This document shows, one piece after another, positions 43,883 to 53,379 of a stretch of DNA of 64,000 nucleotides (positions are counted from its first letter, which is position 1; each line of letters starts with the position of its first letter). This DNA is from VRUE01 sp963697915 (lineage in GTDB: Bacteria > Actinomycetota > Thermoleophilia > Solirubrobacterales > 70-9): positions 1,798,001-1,862,000 of the forward strand of contig OY969103.1 of assembly GCA_963697915.1 (NCBI GenBank), read 5' to 3'. The notes below the pieces were generated by a model, which worked only from the letters and a program-made list of their open reading frames with translations, had not been told where the DNA came from and ran no database searches. The position numbers and the translations under genes were made by a program.

Positions 43883-44256
43883 CCGGGGAAGATCTCGCCG
43901 TCGCCGTCATGGCGGGGGCCGGCGACGATCAGTTCGAGCCCGTCGGGCCCAGCCTCGAAGCAACGGGTCACCTCGGGCGCGACGCGGATCGCGTCGAGGG
44001 TCTCGACCTCGATGATCTCGTCGTCGAGCTTGAGTCGGCCCGAGCCGGCGATGACGACGTAAACCTCCTCGGCCTCGTCGTGCTTGTGGGCGAAGGGCTG
44101 CTTGTTGCCGGCCGAGAGGCGGTGGTGGGCGATCCCGGTCTGCTCCGCTTCGAGGTCGCCGTGGGCGAAGCGGGCCTCCTGGATCTCGCCGAAGCCGAAT
44201 TTCGGTGCCGAGTCCTCGACGTCGGTCAGCCGTTTTCGCGTGAACGGGGTCGCCAT
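43867..44256 (-). CDS. Cupin-domain protein
   Basis: A 129-residue single-cupin protein. Motif 1 includes KQPFAHKHDEAEEVYVVIAG with the His, His and Glu metal ligands; motif 2 (LDAIRVAPEVTRCFEAGPDG) lacks the usual His but has Cys. It may be a metal-dependent enzyme or a sugar/polyol-binding protein. The ATG at 44256 gives the normal family length. First gene of a unit with DUF2804. Confidence 0.82.
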   Translation of the reverse strand: MATPFTRKRLTDVEDSAPKFGFGEIQEARFAHGDLEAEQTGIAHHRLSAGNKQPFAHKHDEAEEVYVVIAGSGRLKLDDEIIEVETLDAIRVAPEVTRCFEAGPDGLELIVAGPRHDGDGEIFPGWWQD

Positions 44257-44314
44257 CGTGCCTCCAGTCGATCGGGGTCGGGGGTCAGCGTATCTCCGGT
44301 AGCCTGCCGCGCCG

Positions 44315-44962
44315 GTGCCCGTCCTCTCCACATCGCCGCTGCCGCTCGCCCTCGGGCCGAAGTGGCTCGAAGCCGAGTTCCTGATCGAGACCTTCGGGAT
44401 GATCGGCATCCTCGCGATCGTCTTCATCGAGTCCGGCCTCCTGGTCGGCTTCCTGCTGCCGGGCGACTCGCTGCTCTTCACCGCCGGCCTGCTCTCGGCG
44501 AACGGCACCCTGCCCGACCTCTGGGTCCTGCTGGTGACGATTCCGCTCGCGGCGATCGCCGGCGACCAGGTCGGCTACGCGATCGGCCGCAAGGCCGGGC
44601 CATCCGTCTTCAACCGCCCCGAAAGCCGTTTCTTCCGTGAGGAATACGTGGAGAAGTCGGCCGAGTTCTTCGAGCGCTACGGGCCTCGGACGATCATCAT
44701 CGCCCGCTTCGTGCCGATCGTCCGCACGCTGGCCCCGGTGATGGCTGGGGTCGCCCGCATGCGCTACCGAACCTTCGTCGTCTTCAACGTGATCGGCGGG
44801 ATCGCCTGGGGGGTGGGGGTGACCTCGCTCGGTTACTTCCTCGGCCAGATCGAGTTCGTCCACGACAACATCGAGCCGATAATCCTCCTCATCGTCGCCC
44901 TCTCCTTCATCCCGATCGCGCTCGAGCTGCTGCGCGCCCGCCGCGAGAATCGCCGCGCCTGA
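44315..44962 (+). CDS. DedA-family membrane protein
   Basis: A 215-residue DedA/VTT-domain protein of the plasma membrane. Re-entrant and transmembrane segments include FIESGLLVGFLLPGDSLLF (with the conserved Glu and Asp), AIAGDQVGYAIGRKAG, then ERYGPRTIIIARFVPIVRTLAPVMAG and NVIGGIAWG. The Arg-x-x-Pro-x-x-R motif and acids fit members that flip undecaprenyl phosphate or phospholipids. GTG start. Divergent from the cupin gene. Confidence 0.9.
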   Translation: MPVLSTSPLPLALGPKWLEAEFLIETFGMIGILAIVFIESGLLVGFLLPGDSLLFTAGLLSANGTLPDLWVLLVTIPLAAIAGDQVGYAIGRKAGPSVFNRPESRFFREEYVEKSAEFFERYGPRTIIIARFVPIVRTLAPVMAGVARMRYRTFVVFNVIGGIAWGVGVTSLGYFLGQIEFVHDNIEPIILLIVALSFIPIALELLRARRENRRA

Positions 44963-45006
44963 CCCGGCGCGCCCGCCAGTGGTCCTCTCAAGTACCGTCC
45001 CGGGCG

Positions 45007-45585
45007 ATGGGAGACGGCAAGGGACCCAGGATCGCCCCCGGCAACCGCCGCCAGCTCGGCCTCGTCAACTACGGGATCGCGCGGCTGGCGGGGATTGCCA
45101 CCCGCGGCAACCCGCCCAACATCTTCACCACGCTCGGCCGCCACCGCGGTCTCTTCCGCCGCTGGCTCTGGTTCGCCGGTGCGCTGATGCCGGGCGGCAA
45201 GCTGCCGCGGGTCGAGACCGAGCTGGTCATCCTGCGCGTCGCCGCCAACACCGGGAGCGAGTACGAGTGGGTCCAGCACGAGCGGATCGGGAAGCGCGCC
45301 GGGCTCAGCGCCGAGGAGGTCGAGCGTGTGCGTGAGGGCCCGGGCGCGCCGGGCTGGTCGCCGCGCCGGGCGCTGCTGCTGCGCGCCACCGACGAGCTGC
45401 ACGCCGACGGTGAGATCGGCGACGAGCTCTGGGCCGGGCTCAGCGCCGAGCTCGACGAGCGCGAGCTGATCGAGCTCTGCATCCTGGTCGGCCACTACGA
45501 GATGCTGGCGATGACGCTGAACTCGCTGCGGGTCGAGCCCGACTTCCCGCCCGAGCGGGCAACGACGGAAAGGACCGCGACGTGA
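45007..45585 (+). CDS. Carboxymuconolactone decarboxylase-family protein
   Basis: A 192-residue all-helical AhpD/CMD-type protein. The core helices (about 70-110; TELVILRVAANTGSEYEWVQHERIG) carry Glu and His residues at the AhpD proton-relay positions, but the CxxC thiols of AhpD are absent, so a peroxidase role is unlikely. A second half (DERELIELCILVGHYEMLAMTLNSL) completes the fold. Its stop overlaps the SDR GTG start, so the two are coupled and may act in one degradative step. Confidence 0.82.
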   Translation: MGDGKGPRIAPGNRRQLGLVNYGIARLAGIATRGNPPNIFTTLGRHRGLFRRWLWFAGALMPGGKLPRVETELVILRVAANTGSEYEWVQHERIGKRAGLSAEEVERVREGPGAPGWSPRRALLLRATDELHADGEIGDELWAGLSAELDERELIELCILVGHYEMLAMTLNSLRVEPDFPPERATTERTAT

Positions 45586-46430
45586 AGGACCTGCACGGCA
45601 AGCGCTGCTTCATCACCGGCGCCGCCAGCGGCATCGGCCGGGCGACCGCCGTCGCCGCCGCGGCGCGCGGCGCCGAGCTCTACCTGACCGACATCCAGGC
45701 CGAGGCGCTGGCTGGCGCCGTCGAGCAGATCGGCTCCGGTGGCGGCCCCGGCAAGGTCGCCTACTCGAAGGCGCTCGACCTGGTCGACCACGACGCCGTC
45801 GTCGCGATGGCGGCCGAGATCCACGCCGAGCACGGCAGCATGGACGTGGTGATGAACATCGCCGGGATCTCCACCTGGGGGGCGATCGAGCAGCTCGAGC
45901 ACCACCACTGGCAGCGACTGGTCGACGTCAACCTGATGGGGCCGATCGGCGTCCTCGAGTGCTTCGTGCCGCCGATGATCGAGGCCGGGCGCGGCGGCCA
46001 CGTCGTCAACGTCTCCTCCGCCGCCGGGCTCTTCGGCCTGCCCTGGCACGCCGCCTACAGCGCCAGCAAGTTCGGCCTGCGCGGGGTCTCGGAAGTGCTG
46101 CGCTTCGACCTGCGCCGCCACGACATCGGCGTCAGCCTGGTCTGCCCGGGCGCCGTCAAGACGCCGCTGGTCAACACGGTCGAGATCGTCGGCGTCGATC
46201 GCGAGCGCCCCGCGGTGCGCAAGCTGGTCGACCGCTTCGAGGGCCACGCGGCGAGCCCCGAGCACGTCGCCGGGAAGATCCTCACCGGGATCGAGAAGAA
46301 CCGCTACATGGTCTTCACCTCGGCCGACATCCGCATCGGCTACTGGTTCCAGCGCAAGTTCGCGCCGCCCTACGAGCTGGTAATGCGCATCCTCAACGAC
46401 CAGCTCGTCAAAGTCGCCGGCCCCCGGTAG
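45582..46430 (+). CDS. Short-chain dehydrogenase/reductase
   Basis: A 282-residue classical SDR using NAD(P)H. TGAASGIGRA (about 11-20) is the cofactor loop, NIAG the stabilising motif, and Ser plus YSASK (about 158-162) the catalytic site. After the usual core it has a long C-terminal part (RIGYWFQRKFAPPYELVMRIL) that may be membrane-associated. Acid/Asp38-type residues after strand two suggest NAD preference (DIQAEAL). Substrate unknown. Coupled to the CMD-like gene. Confidence 0.88.
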   Translation: MKDLHGKRCFITGAASGIGRATAVAAAARGAELYLTDIQAEALAGAVEQIGSGGGPGKVAYSKALDLVDHDAVVAMAAEIHAEHGSMDVVMNIAGISTWGAIEQLEHHHWQRLVDVNLMGPIGVLECFVPPMIEAGRGGHVVNVSSAAGLFGLPWHAAYSASKFGLRGVSEVLRFDLRRHDIGVSLVCPGAVKTPLVNTVEIVGVDRERPAVRKLVDRFEGHAASPEHVAGKILTGIEKNRYMVFTSADIRIGYWFQRKFAPPYELVMRILNDQLVKVAGPR

Positions 46431-46446
46431 ACGAGGGATGCATAAA

Positions 46447-46460
46447 CCCCGTATACGGGG
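46447..46460. promoter_or_regulatory. Perfect 14-bp palindrome CCCCGTATACGGGG upstream of ABC exporter
   Basis: It lies 17 bases after the SDR stop and 45 bases before the ABC ATPase start. It could be an operator (C4/G4 arms resemble sites of metal-sensing repressors) or a short terminator hairpin, though no T-tract follows. Confidence 0.45.
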
Positions 46461-46504
46461 GGAAATGCAGGCCGCGTCGGCCAGTCCTCTAGGTTTGAGC
46501 GCTC

Positions 46505-47278
46505 GTGGCTGATGCTGCACTCGACATCGAGGATCTGGCGAAGCGCTACCCGACTGGGGTGGAGGCGCTGCGCGGCGTCTCGCTGCGGATCGAGCCCGGC
46601 GAGCTGTTCGGGCTGCTCGGTCCCAACGGCGCCGGCAAGTCGACCTTGATCCACTGCACGACCGGGCTCGCCCAGCCGACCGGCGGCACGATCCGGGTCT
46701 TCGGCCACGACGCGATGGGCGACTACGGGCCGGCGCGGCAGGCGGTCGGGCTGGCGCCGCAGGAGCCGAACCTCGACTGGTTCCTCACCGTCGCCGAGAC
46801 GCTCGACTACCACGCCGGCTACTTCGGGATGCCGAAGCGCGAGCGGCGCGAGCGCACCGAAGAGCTGCTCGAGACCTTCTCGCTGACCGAGAAGCGCGAC
46901 GAACGCACCCGGACGCTGTCGGGCGGGATGAAGCGGCGGCTGATCCTGGCGCGGGCGATGATGCACAAGCCGCGCCTCTTGATCCTCGACGAGCCGACCG
47001 CCGGGGTCGACGTCGAGCTGCGCCTGGAGCTCTGGCACTACGTGCAGCGGATCAACCAGGAGGGGACGACGATCCTGTTGACCACGCACTACATCGAGGA
47101 GGCCGAGCAGCTCTGCGACCGGATCGCCTTCATCAACGAAGGCAAGATCGTCGGCGAGGGGACGAGCCCCGAGCTGGCCGCCCGCTACGGCGTCGCCAAC
47201 CTCGAGGACGCCTACCTGACCTTGGTCGGGCGCAAGGAGCTCTCCCGCTCCCACATCGAGATGGAGACGGCGCCGTGA
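46505..47278 (+). CDS. ABC-2 exporter ATPase (DrrA/NodI type)
   Basis: A 257-residue ATPase. Walker A GPNGAGKST lies at about 39-47, the signature is LSGGMKRRL, Walker B is LLILDEPTAGVDVE and the switch His is in LTTHYIEEAEQL. The Pro-x-x-x-Gly-Val-Asp pattern is typical of DrrA/NodI-type drug or lipid exporters. GTG start. The permease follows after 16 bases. Substrate unknown. Confidence 0.88.
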   Translation: MADAALDIEDLAKRYPTGVEALRGVSLRIEPGELFGLLGPNGAGKSTLIHCTTGLAQPTGGTIRVFGHDAMGDYGPARQAVGLAPQEPNLDWFLTVAETLDYHAGYFGMPKRERRERTEELLETFSLTEKRDERTRTLSGGMKRRLILARAMMHKPRLLILDEPTAGVDVELRLELWHYVQRINQEGTTILLTTHYIEEAEQLCDRIAFINEGKIVGEGTSPELAARYGVANLEDAYLTLVGRKELSRSHIEMETAP

Positions 47279-47294
47279 TGCGGGAGGTGCGCCC

Positions 47295-48062
47295 GTGAGC
47301 GCCGCCCAGATCCGCTTCGCGACGCTCTGGCGGCGCGAGGTCAACCGCTTCATGAAGATCAAGAAACAGACGATCGGCGCGCCGCTGCTCGAAACCTTCC
47401 TCTACATCTCGGTCTTCGGCGCCGCGCTCGGCTCGCGCATCAACGAGCTGCACGGGATCGACTACGTCGTCTTCGTCATCCCCGGGCTGATCATGATGGC
47501 CTGGTCGATCAACGCCTTCGCCAACAACTCCTCCTCGATCCTCCAGCAGAAATTCCAGGGCGCGATCCAGGACCAGCTCTCCTCGCCCGCCTCGCCGCTG
47601 GAGCTGCTGCTCGCCTTCTCGCTCGGCGGCTTCATGCGTGGCCTGATCGTCTCCGTGCTGACCTTCATCGCCGCCTCGCTGCTGGTCGACCTGCCGGTCG
47701 AACACGTCCTCGTCCTGATCCCCTCGCTCTTCCTCGTCGGCTTCTTCTTCTCGCAGCTGGGGGTGCTGATCGGCGTCCGTGCCGAACAGTTCGACGACGT
47801 CGCCTTCGCCCAGACCTTCATCCTGCAGCCGCTGATCTTCCTCGGCGGGGTCTTCTACTCGGCGTCGCTGCTGCCGCAGCCGTGGGAGACGCTGACCCAG
47901 TTCAACCCGATCTTCTACATGATCAACCTGGTCCGCTACGGCTTCGTCGGCTACAGCGAAGTCAGCATCGCGCTCTCGCTGTTGGCGCTGACCGCGGCGA
48001 CCGCCGTCCTCTTCCTGGTCAACCTGCGCCTCTTCAGCCGCGGCTACCGGCTGCGCGCGTAA
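47295..48062 (+). CDS. ABC-2 exporter permease (DrrB/NodJ type)
   Basis: A 255-residue membrane protein with six helices. The N-terminal cytosolic part is FATLWRREVNRFMKIKKQT; the coupling region is ILQQKFQGAIQDQLSSPASPLELLLA; and FLGGVFYSASLLPQPWETLTQFNPIFYMINLVRYGFVG contains the family's conserved Pro-rich loop. It pairs with the preceding ATPase. The gene ends 9 bases before the long palindrome shared with the convergent cutA. Confidence 0.88.
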   Translation: MSAAQIRFATLWRREVNRFMKIKKQTIGAPLLETFLYISVFGAALGSRINELHGIDYVVFVIPGLIMMAWSINAFANNSSSILQQKFQGAIQDQLSSPASPLELLLAFSLGGFMRGLIVSVLTFIAASLLVDLPVEHVLVLIPSLFLVGFFFSQLGVLIGVRAEQFDDVAFAQTFILQPLIFLGGVFYSASLLPQPWETLTQFNPIFYMINLVRYGFVGYSEVSIALSLLALTAATAVLFLVNLRLFSRGYRLRA

Positions 48063-48071
48063 GGCATCGCG

Positions 48072-48118
48072 TTCCGGTGCGCTTTTCCCGTACCTGGTAC
48101 GGGAAAAGCGCACCGGAA
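48072..48118. terminator. 47-base palindrome, intergenic repeat family copy 1 (bidirectional terminator)
   Basis: Bases 48072-48094 are the exact complement of 48096-48118, a 23-bp arm on each side of one central base (at least three bases must loop out). It contains TTTT and AAAA runs within the arms and lies between convergent genes. A diverged copy occurs at 57624-57669. Confidence 0.75.
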
Positions 48119-48123
48119 GGGAG

Positions 48124-48419
48124 TTAGGGGCTGATGCTCTCGCCGAGCCAGGCGAGGTAGCCGGCGCTGCCGGCGACGATCGGGGTGGCGACGATCTCGG
48201 GCTCCTCGTAGGAGTGCAGCTCGCGGATCGCCGCCTCGACCTCGGGGTAGCGCGCGGCGTCGGTCTTGACCACGCACGTCCACTCGCGCGCGGTCTCGAT
48301 CTTGCCCTGCCAGCGGTAACGGCTGGCGACCGGCCCGACGACCTGCACGCAGGCGGCGAGCCGCCGCTCGAGGAGGGCGGCGGAGATCCGCTCCGCCTCC
48401 TCCTCGGAGCCGGCGGTGG

Positions 48420-48441
<22 letters not shown>
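48124..48441 (-). CDS. cutA: CutA1 divalent-cation tolerance protein
   Basis: A 105-residue PII-like trimeric protein. It shows AACVQVVGPVASRYRWQGKIE, the copper-type Cys and His region, and EVEAAIRELHSYEEPEIVATPI, all hallmarks of CutA1. Its exact role (metal tolerance or signalling) remains uncertain. A GTG start overlaps the end of the ammonium-transporter gene by 22 bases, so PII, transporter and CutA are one operon. Confidence 0.92.
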
Positions 48442-49720
<1,279 letters not shown>

Positions 49721-49724
<4 letters not shown>

Positions 49725-50077
49725 TTCTTCACCACCGGGGTGACCGCGGCCTCGTCGGACTCGCCGGTGCGGATGCGGACCGCCTGCTCGAGCGGCACGA
49801 CGAAGATCTTGCCGTCGCCGACCTCTCCGGTGCGCCCCCCGTCGCAGAGCGCCTGCACGGTCGTGTCGACGAAGTCGTCGGAGACGGCGACCTCGAAGCG
49901 GACCTTGTCGGAGAGGCCCACCTTCACGGTCGTGCCGCGGTAGGTCTCGACCCGCTCGAGCTCCCCGCCGTGTCCCTCGATGCGACTCAGCGACACCCCG
50001 CGCACCTCCGCCCGGTACAGCGCTTCCAACACGTCGTTCGCCTTCTCAGGGCGCACGATGCCGATCACCAGTTTCAA
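49721..50077 (-). CDS. glnK: PII nitrogen-regulatory protein (GlnB/GlnK)
   Basis: A 118-residue trimeric signal protein that senses 2-oxoglutarate and ATP/ADP and gates the ammonium transporter. The B-loop GDGKIFVVPLEQAVRIRTGE and the C-loop are intact. In the T-loop, ETYRGTTVKVGL aligns with the usual TEYRGAEYVVDF so that the modified Tyr51 is Val; adenylylation or uridylylation there is excluded. ATG start; upstream gene-free spacer is short (57 bases). Confidence 0.93.
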
Positions 50078-50134
50078 GGCCCGTCTCCTCCCGTATTCCC
50101 CATGCCAGAGCGGGGGCGAGCCTATCCGATTGTT

Positions 50135-50434
50135 TTAAGCGGTGCGCTCCTCCACGACTTCGTACATGCCGTCGGCGCCGACCGACTCGACGAACGGCGC
50201 GATTCTCTCCAGCTGCTCGTCGTAGCCCTCGTTGGCGGCCATCTCGCGCAGCTCCCCGGGGCTGCCCTCGAAGAAGCCGAAGGTGATCACCTCGTCTGGG
50301 TTGTCCGCGTTGCGGATCATGTTGAAGCGGACGACTTGCTCGGCCGGCACGTCGTCCATTCCCTGCATGAACGCGGCGCGGAACTGGTCGAAGGTCCCTG
50401 GCTTCAGCTTGCGAACCGTGAGTGCACAGATCAT
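50135..50434 (-). CDS. Hypothetical dimeric alpha/beta-barrel-like protein
   Basis: A 99-residue protein resembling the antibiotic-monooxygenase/EthD-like ferredoxin fold: strand ICALTVRKLKPG, helix FDQFRAAFMQGM, strand VVRFNMIRNADNPDEVITFGFFEG, helix ELREMAANEGYDEQLERI. No catalytic set is visible. I start at ATG 50434, which places GAGGAG six bases upstream; ATG 50440 lies directly on that site. Function unknown. Confidence 0.65.
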   Translation of the reverse strand: MICALTVRKLKPGTFDQFRAAFMQGMDDVPAEQVVRFNMIRNADNPDEVITFGFFEGSPGELREMAANEGYDEQLERIAPFVESVGADGMYEVVEERTA

Positions 50435-50504
50435 CGACATCTCCTCTCGTTGACTGGTCAGGCCAGCATGGACCCGCCGGCGACCCACGTCAAGGAAACG
50501 TCGA

Positions 50505-50882
50505 TTACTCGCCGATCAGCTCGATGCGGTAGCCGTCGGGGTCGCGGACGAAGGCGATGCGGTGGCCCTCGGTGCGGCCGCCGGGGCGGTAGGGCGGCTT
50601 TTCCGGCTCGATGCCCTGCTCGGCGAGGCCCGCCAGGGTCCCGTCGAGGTCGTCGACGAGCAGGGCGATGTGGTTGTAGCCGCTGCCGTGGTCGTAGGAG
50701 TCAACGCCGTGGTTGTAGGTCAGCTCGAGGCGCGGGTCCTCGCCGGGCAGGCCCATGAAGACGTTGATCGCCTCGTCGCCGATCGGCATCCGCCGGCGCT
50801 CCTCGAAGCCGAGCTTCTCGTAGAAGGCGACCGAGCGATCGATGTCGCCGATCCGGTAGCAGGTGTGCAGGAAGCTGGCCAT
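50505..50882 (-). CDS. gloA: Glyoxalase I (lactoylglutathione lyase-like)
   Basis: A 125-residue VOC enzyme with the full glyoxalase I pattern: His6 at the N-terminus (SFLHTCYRIGD), Glu in LELTYNHG, His in YNHIALLVDD and Glu in IELIGE at the end. These are the four metal ligands. It isomerises the hemithioacetal of methylglyoxal; in actinobacteria the thiol may be mycothiol or another cofactor. ATG start, only 18 bases from the divergent methyltransferase. Confidence 0.85.
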   Translation of the reverse strand: MASFLHTCYRIGDIDRSVAFYEKLGFEERRRMPIGDEAINVFMGLPGEDPRLELTYNHGVDSYDHGSGYNHIALLVDDLDGTLAGLAEQGIEPEKPPYRPGGRTEGHRIAFVRDPDGYRIELIGE

Positions 50883-50900
50883 GGGTTCAGGCTAGCGGTC

Positions 50901-51677
50901 ATGATGCCGGCCGTGGACGCAACGGCGGGATCCCCGGCGGGCGAGGCGCTGGTGCGGCGCTACCGCGGCGCGCGGCGCGGTCCCGGCCTCGCCGTCCTCG
51001 AGGGCTTCCACGCGCTCAAGCACGCGCTGCGCTTCGGCGCCGAGGTCGAGGAGGCGGTCGCGGTCGACCCGGGTGAGCTGGAGGCGCTGGCGGCGGAGCT
51101 GGCCCCCGACCTCGCCGGCTCTCTGGTCGCCCGCACCACCCCGGTCGACGCTGCCCTCCTCGCCGAGCTGGTCCCGCAGGCGCCGCGCACCGGCGTCGTC
51201 GCGATCGCCCGCCGGCCCCCGGTCGACGTCGCCGCGGCGCTGGCCGACCCGCGGCCGGCGCCGGTCGTCCTGCTCGAGGACCCGCGCACGATGGGCAACA
51301 TGGGGGCCTGCGTGCGGGTCGCCGCCGCCGCCGACGCGGCCGCCGTCTTGACCACCGGCACCAACGACCCCTGGCACCCCGACGCGCTGCGCGGTGCCGC
51401 CGGCCTCCACTTCGCCCTGCCGGTCGCCCCGGTCGAGGACCTGCCGCCTAGCGACCGCCCCCTGGTCGCCATCGATCCCGAGGGGGAGGACCTGCGCACC
51501 GCCGGGCTGCCCTCGCGCGCGGTGCTCGCCTTCGGCACCGAGCGCCACGGGCTCAGCACCGAGCTGCTCGAGCGCGCCGACGCCCGCCTCGGCATCCCGA
51601 TGCGGCCCGGCGTCTCCAGCCTCAACCTCGCCACCTCGGTCGCCGCCGTGCTCTTCGCATACGATCACCGCGCCTGA
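50901..51677 (+). CDS. SpoU/TrmH-family RNA 2'-O-methyltransferase
   Basis: A 258-residue SPOUT methyltransferase. An N-terminal substrate domain (about 10-115) precedes the knot: motif 1 DPRTMGNMGACVRVAAA, motif 2 LAFGTERHGLS and motif 3 IPMRPGVSSLNLATSVAAVLF. It methylates tRNA or rRNA ribose; the target is unknown. ATG 50901 or 50904, or GTG 50913, may start it. The spacer to gloA is so short that the promoters must overlap coding DNA. Confidence 0.88.
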   Translation: MMPAVDATAGSPAGEALVRRYRGARRGPGLAVLEGFHALKHALRFGAEVEEAVAVDPGELEALAAELAPDLAGSLVARTTPVDAALLAELVPQAPRTGVVAIARRPPVDVAAALADPRPAPVVLLEDPRTMGNMGACVRVAAAADAAAVLTTGTNDPWHPDALRGAAGLHFALPVAPVEDLPPSDRPLVAIDPEGEDLRTAGLPSRAVLAFGTERHGLSTELLERADARLGIPMRPGVSSLNLATSVAAVLFAYDHRA

Positions 51678-51702
51678 CTCGCCCCCACCGAAAGGACCTC
51701 CA

Positions 51703-52095
51703 TTGTTCGCACTGGCAGAGATCAACTTTGGCGAAGCGCTGCTGCTCGCCCTGCAGATCTTTTTCTTCGTCGTCTGGATCTGGATCCTGATCACGATCCT
51801 CACCGACCTCTTCCGCGATCACGAGATGGGCGGCTGGGCCAAGGCGGCCTGGGTCCTCTTCCTGGTCTTGATCCCGTTCCTGGCGGCGCTGGTCTACCTG
51901 ATCGCGCGCGGCAGCGGCATGCGCGAAAGGGCGATCCAGGCCCAGGCAGATGCCAAGAAACAGATGGACTCCTACATCCGTGAGCAGGCCCACACGTCGC
52001 CCGCCGACGAACTCCACAAGCTCAACGAGCTGAAGGAAAAGGGCGCGCTCTCCAACGAGGAGTTCGAGCGGGCGAAGGCGAACCTGCTCGGCTGA
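51703..52095 (+). CDS. PLDc_N/SHOCT membrane protein
   Basis: A 130-residue protein. Two transmembrane helices (about 10-33 and 47-67; FFFVVWIWILITILTDLF, then AWVLFLVLIPFLAALVYLIARG) match the PLDc_N (phospholipase-D N-terminal) module. A charged linker leads to a C-terminal SHOCT motif (ELHKLNELKEKGALSNEEFERAKANLLG). Such proteins are common in actinobacteria and function is unknown. TTG start with AAAGGA six bases upstream. Confidence 0.82.
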   Translation: MFALAEINFGEALLLALQIFFFVVWIWILITILTDLFRDHEMGGWAKAAWVLFLVLIPFLAALVYLIARGSGMRERAIQAQADAKKQMDSYIREQAHTSPADELHKLNELKEKGALSNEEFERAKANLLG

Positions 52096-52099
52096 GCTT

Positions 52100-52130
52100 G
52101 CAACGGGAGTTGCAGGTTATTAGCAACTCC
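52100..52130 (+). promoter_or_regulatory. Overlapping, mutually exclusive hairpins before the NlpC/P60 gene
   Basis: GTTGC (52109-52113) can pair either with GCAAC at 52100-52104 or, as GGAGTTGC (52106-52113), with GCAACTCC at 52123-52130. Only one can form at a time. This may be a terminator of the preceding gene or a switch for the next. Confidence 0.4.
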
Positions 52131-52168
52131 TAACAATCGAATACGGACTGCGTTAGCGTGCGGCGGCG

Positions 52169-53368
52169 ATGCGCGCCCGCGTCCTGCTGCCCGCCATCTT
52201 GCTTTTCGCTGCTCTCTGCCTGGCCGCCAGTGCCCCGGCCGAGACGCTGCGCGAAAAACTCGACGCGACGCAGGACAAGCTCAACGACGTTCGTGAGAGC
52301 GAGAGCGCTGTCGCGGCGACGATCGCCGAGCAGAACCGGGCGATCGACTCGATGCTCGGCGAAGTCTCGCGGCTGCGCCAGGAGCAGCAGGCGGCCGAGG
52401 CCGAGCTCGTCGCCAAACAGGCCGAGCTCCAGCGGGCGAGCGCCCAGCTGGCGGCCGAGAAGAGCCACCTGGCCCGGGTCCGGGCCCGGCTGCAACGGGC
52501 GCTGACGGTACTGCGCGAGCGCCTCGTCGCGATCTACGAAACCGGCAGCCCAGACGCGCTCACCGCCGTGCTCGACTCGGACAGCTGGTCGCAGGCCAAC
52601 GCCCGCGCCGACTACCTGAGCACGATCCAGGACTACGACAACTCGGTCGCCGACCGGGTCAAGGACCTGCGTGACGAGGCGCAGGCCGCGGTCGAGCGGA
52701 TGACCGCGGTGCGCGAGCGGATCGAGGCGGCGCGCGACGCGATCGCGGTCGAAGAGCGGCGCGCGCGCGAGGCCAGCGGAGAGGCGTCTGCCCGCTTCGC
52801 CGACCTGAAAGCGGCGCAGGCCGAGCGCCAGGGCCTGCTCGACTCGTTGCAGTCGCGCGAGGCGGCGCTGAGCGACAACCTCGCCTCGATCTCCGAACAG
52901 ATCGCCGGCGCCGGCGGCTCGGTGCCGACGACTGCGCCCGCGCCGCTCACCCCGGGGCAGACCGCCGACTACATCTCGCCCAACCAGGCCAGCATCCCCA
53001 GCGGCGCGCCGCCCGCCGTGCAGGCGGCGATCGAAGCCGCCAACTCGATCGCCTCGACTCCCTACATCTGGGGCGGCGGTCACGGGTCCTTCAGCTCGCC
53101 CGGCTACGACTGCTCGGGCGCGGTCAGCTTCGCCCTCAACGGCGGCGGCTTCCTCTCCAGCCCACTTGACTCGACCGGGCTCAGCACCTGGGGCGAAGCC
53201 GGCCCGGGACAGTGGATCACCGTCTACGGCAACTCCGGCCACGCCTGGATGACGATCGCCGGCCTCGCTTTCGACACCTCCGGCTCGGGCGGCTCCGGCC
53301 CCCGCTGGCACGCCTCACCGCCGAACTCGCCCGAAGGCTTCATCGCCCGCCACCCCCCGGGCTACTGA
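52169..53368 (+). CDS. Secreted NlpC/P60 peptidoglycan hydrolase with coiled coil
   Basis: A 399-residue exported cell-wall enzyme. The signal peptide ends near APA-E (about 24). A long coiled coil (about 25-250), rich in Ala/Glu/Gln/Arg, resembles the RipA/PcsB-type regulatory stalk. A Pro-rich linker is followed by the C40 domain (about 285-399). The catalytic Cys is in YDCSGAVSFAL and the His in GHAWMTIAG; a third polar residue is less clear. It cuts peptide stems during growth or division and is probably held inactive by the coiled coil. Confidence 0.88.
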   Translation: MRARVLLPAILLFAALCLAASAPAETLREKLDATQDKLNDVRESESAVAATIAEQNRAIDSMLGEVSRLRQEQQAAEAELVAKQAELQRASAQLAAEKSHLARVRARLQRALTVLRERLVAIYETGSPDALTAVLDSDSWSQANARADYLSTIQDYDNSVADRVKDLRDEAQAAVERMTAVRERIEAARDAIAVEERRAREASGEASARFADLKAAQAERQGLLDSLQSREAALSDNLASISEQIAGAGGSVPTTAPAPLTPGQTADYISPNQASIPSGAPPAVQAAIEAANSIASTPYIWGGGHGSFSSPGYDCSGAVSFALNGGGFLSSPLDSTGLSTWGEAGPGQWITVYGNSGHAWMTIAGLAFDTSGSGGSGPRWHASPPNSPEGFIARHPPGY

Positions 53369-53379
53369 GTCCCGGCACG

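Noticed and set aside
52096..52168. c-di-AMP (ydaO-type) riboswitch before the NlpC/P60 gene
   Set aside because: The spacer of 73 bases is too short and lacks the conserved blocks of that class.
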